NCBI GenBank assembly: GCA_035315125.1 | Contig: DATFYI010000056.1 | Coordinates: 1 to 15,936 of the forward strand | Length of the DNA: 15,936 nucleotides | From: DATFYI01 sp035315125 | Lineage (GTDB): Bacteria; Chloroflexota; Anaerolineae; Anaerolineales; Anaerolineaceae | Reading direction: 5' to 3' | In this document: positions 15,879-15,936 of the stretch, piece after piece | Layout of the letters: every line of letters begins with the position of its first letter | How positions within the stretch are numbered: the stretch's first letter is position 1 | The notes under the pieces: generated by a model | Database searches by the model: none | What the model was told of the DNA's origin: nothing | Seen by the model: only the letters and a program-made list of their open reading frames with translations | Position numbers and translations under genes: made by a program

Positions 15879-15936
15879 ATGACCACCGGTTTATCCAAAG
15901 CGCCAGGACGTTCCTGCCGGGTTGAACGGCAAACAC
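15879..15936 (+). CDS. hisB: probable imidazoleglycerol-phosphate dehydratase, N-terminus only
   Basis: Only 19 codons are in the window, beginning MTTGLSKAPGRSCRVERQT. The RVERQT stretch fits the RxAxxxRxTxET start of HisB, and position after hisG-hisD-hisC supports this. ATG follows the hisC stop by two nt, with GAGG upstream inside hisC. Too short for certainty. Confidence 0.6.
   Translation, partial: MTTGLSKAPGRSCRVERQT

Overview
The window looks like chromosomal DNA of a free-living bacterium of moderate GC content. The best guess is a Chloroflexota (Anaerolineae-type) lineage. That guess rests on the style of the HisG protein, an F420-type luciferase-like oxidoreductase, a Pfa-type lipid synthase and a probably leaderless leader-peptide gene. 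It is inference; no taxonomic marker is present.

Left block (1-7971, minus strand): a polyketide-type, PfaA-like 'secondary lipid' synthase operon. Transcription order is (i) a 1802-residue KS-AT-ACP-ACP-ACP-pseudoKR protein, (ii) a 582-residue KR-dehydratase protein and (iii) the start of a PfaB-like protein whose KS-like domain has lost its cysteine; it runs off the left edge. In canonical PfaA, (i) and (ii) form one polypeptide. Here the chain is split between the structural and catalytic halves of the ketoreductase, with an ATGA stop/start overlap. KS-CLF-DH (PfaC) and enoyl reductase (PfaD) partners are not in the window, so the product is unknown.

Middle (7972-9992): a divergent, AT-rich intergenic region holds paired repeats and a hairpin. 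It is followed by an unrecognised 355-residue protein (possible phosphoribosyltransferase-like core) and a small hypothetical protein.

Insertion (9985-12183): a complete IS1595-family element of 2183 bp with 26-bp imperfect terminal inverted repeats and an exact 8-bp target duplication (AAAAACAT). It carries an intact LLM-class, probably F420-dependent, oxidoreductase as passenger. Its transposase is broken by an in-frame TAA and a +1 shift in an A-run.

Right block (12241-15936, plus strand): a histidine operon. A TTGACA/TAATAT promoter drives an 18-codon leader peptide with HHHHTH, an antiterminator/terminator pair, then hisG, hisD (4-nt overlap with hisC), hisC and the first codons of a probable hisB. 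The leader is a textbook-style ribosome-mediated attenuator in an apparently non-enterobacterial genome. The insertion sits just upstream of this promoter and leaves it intact.
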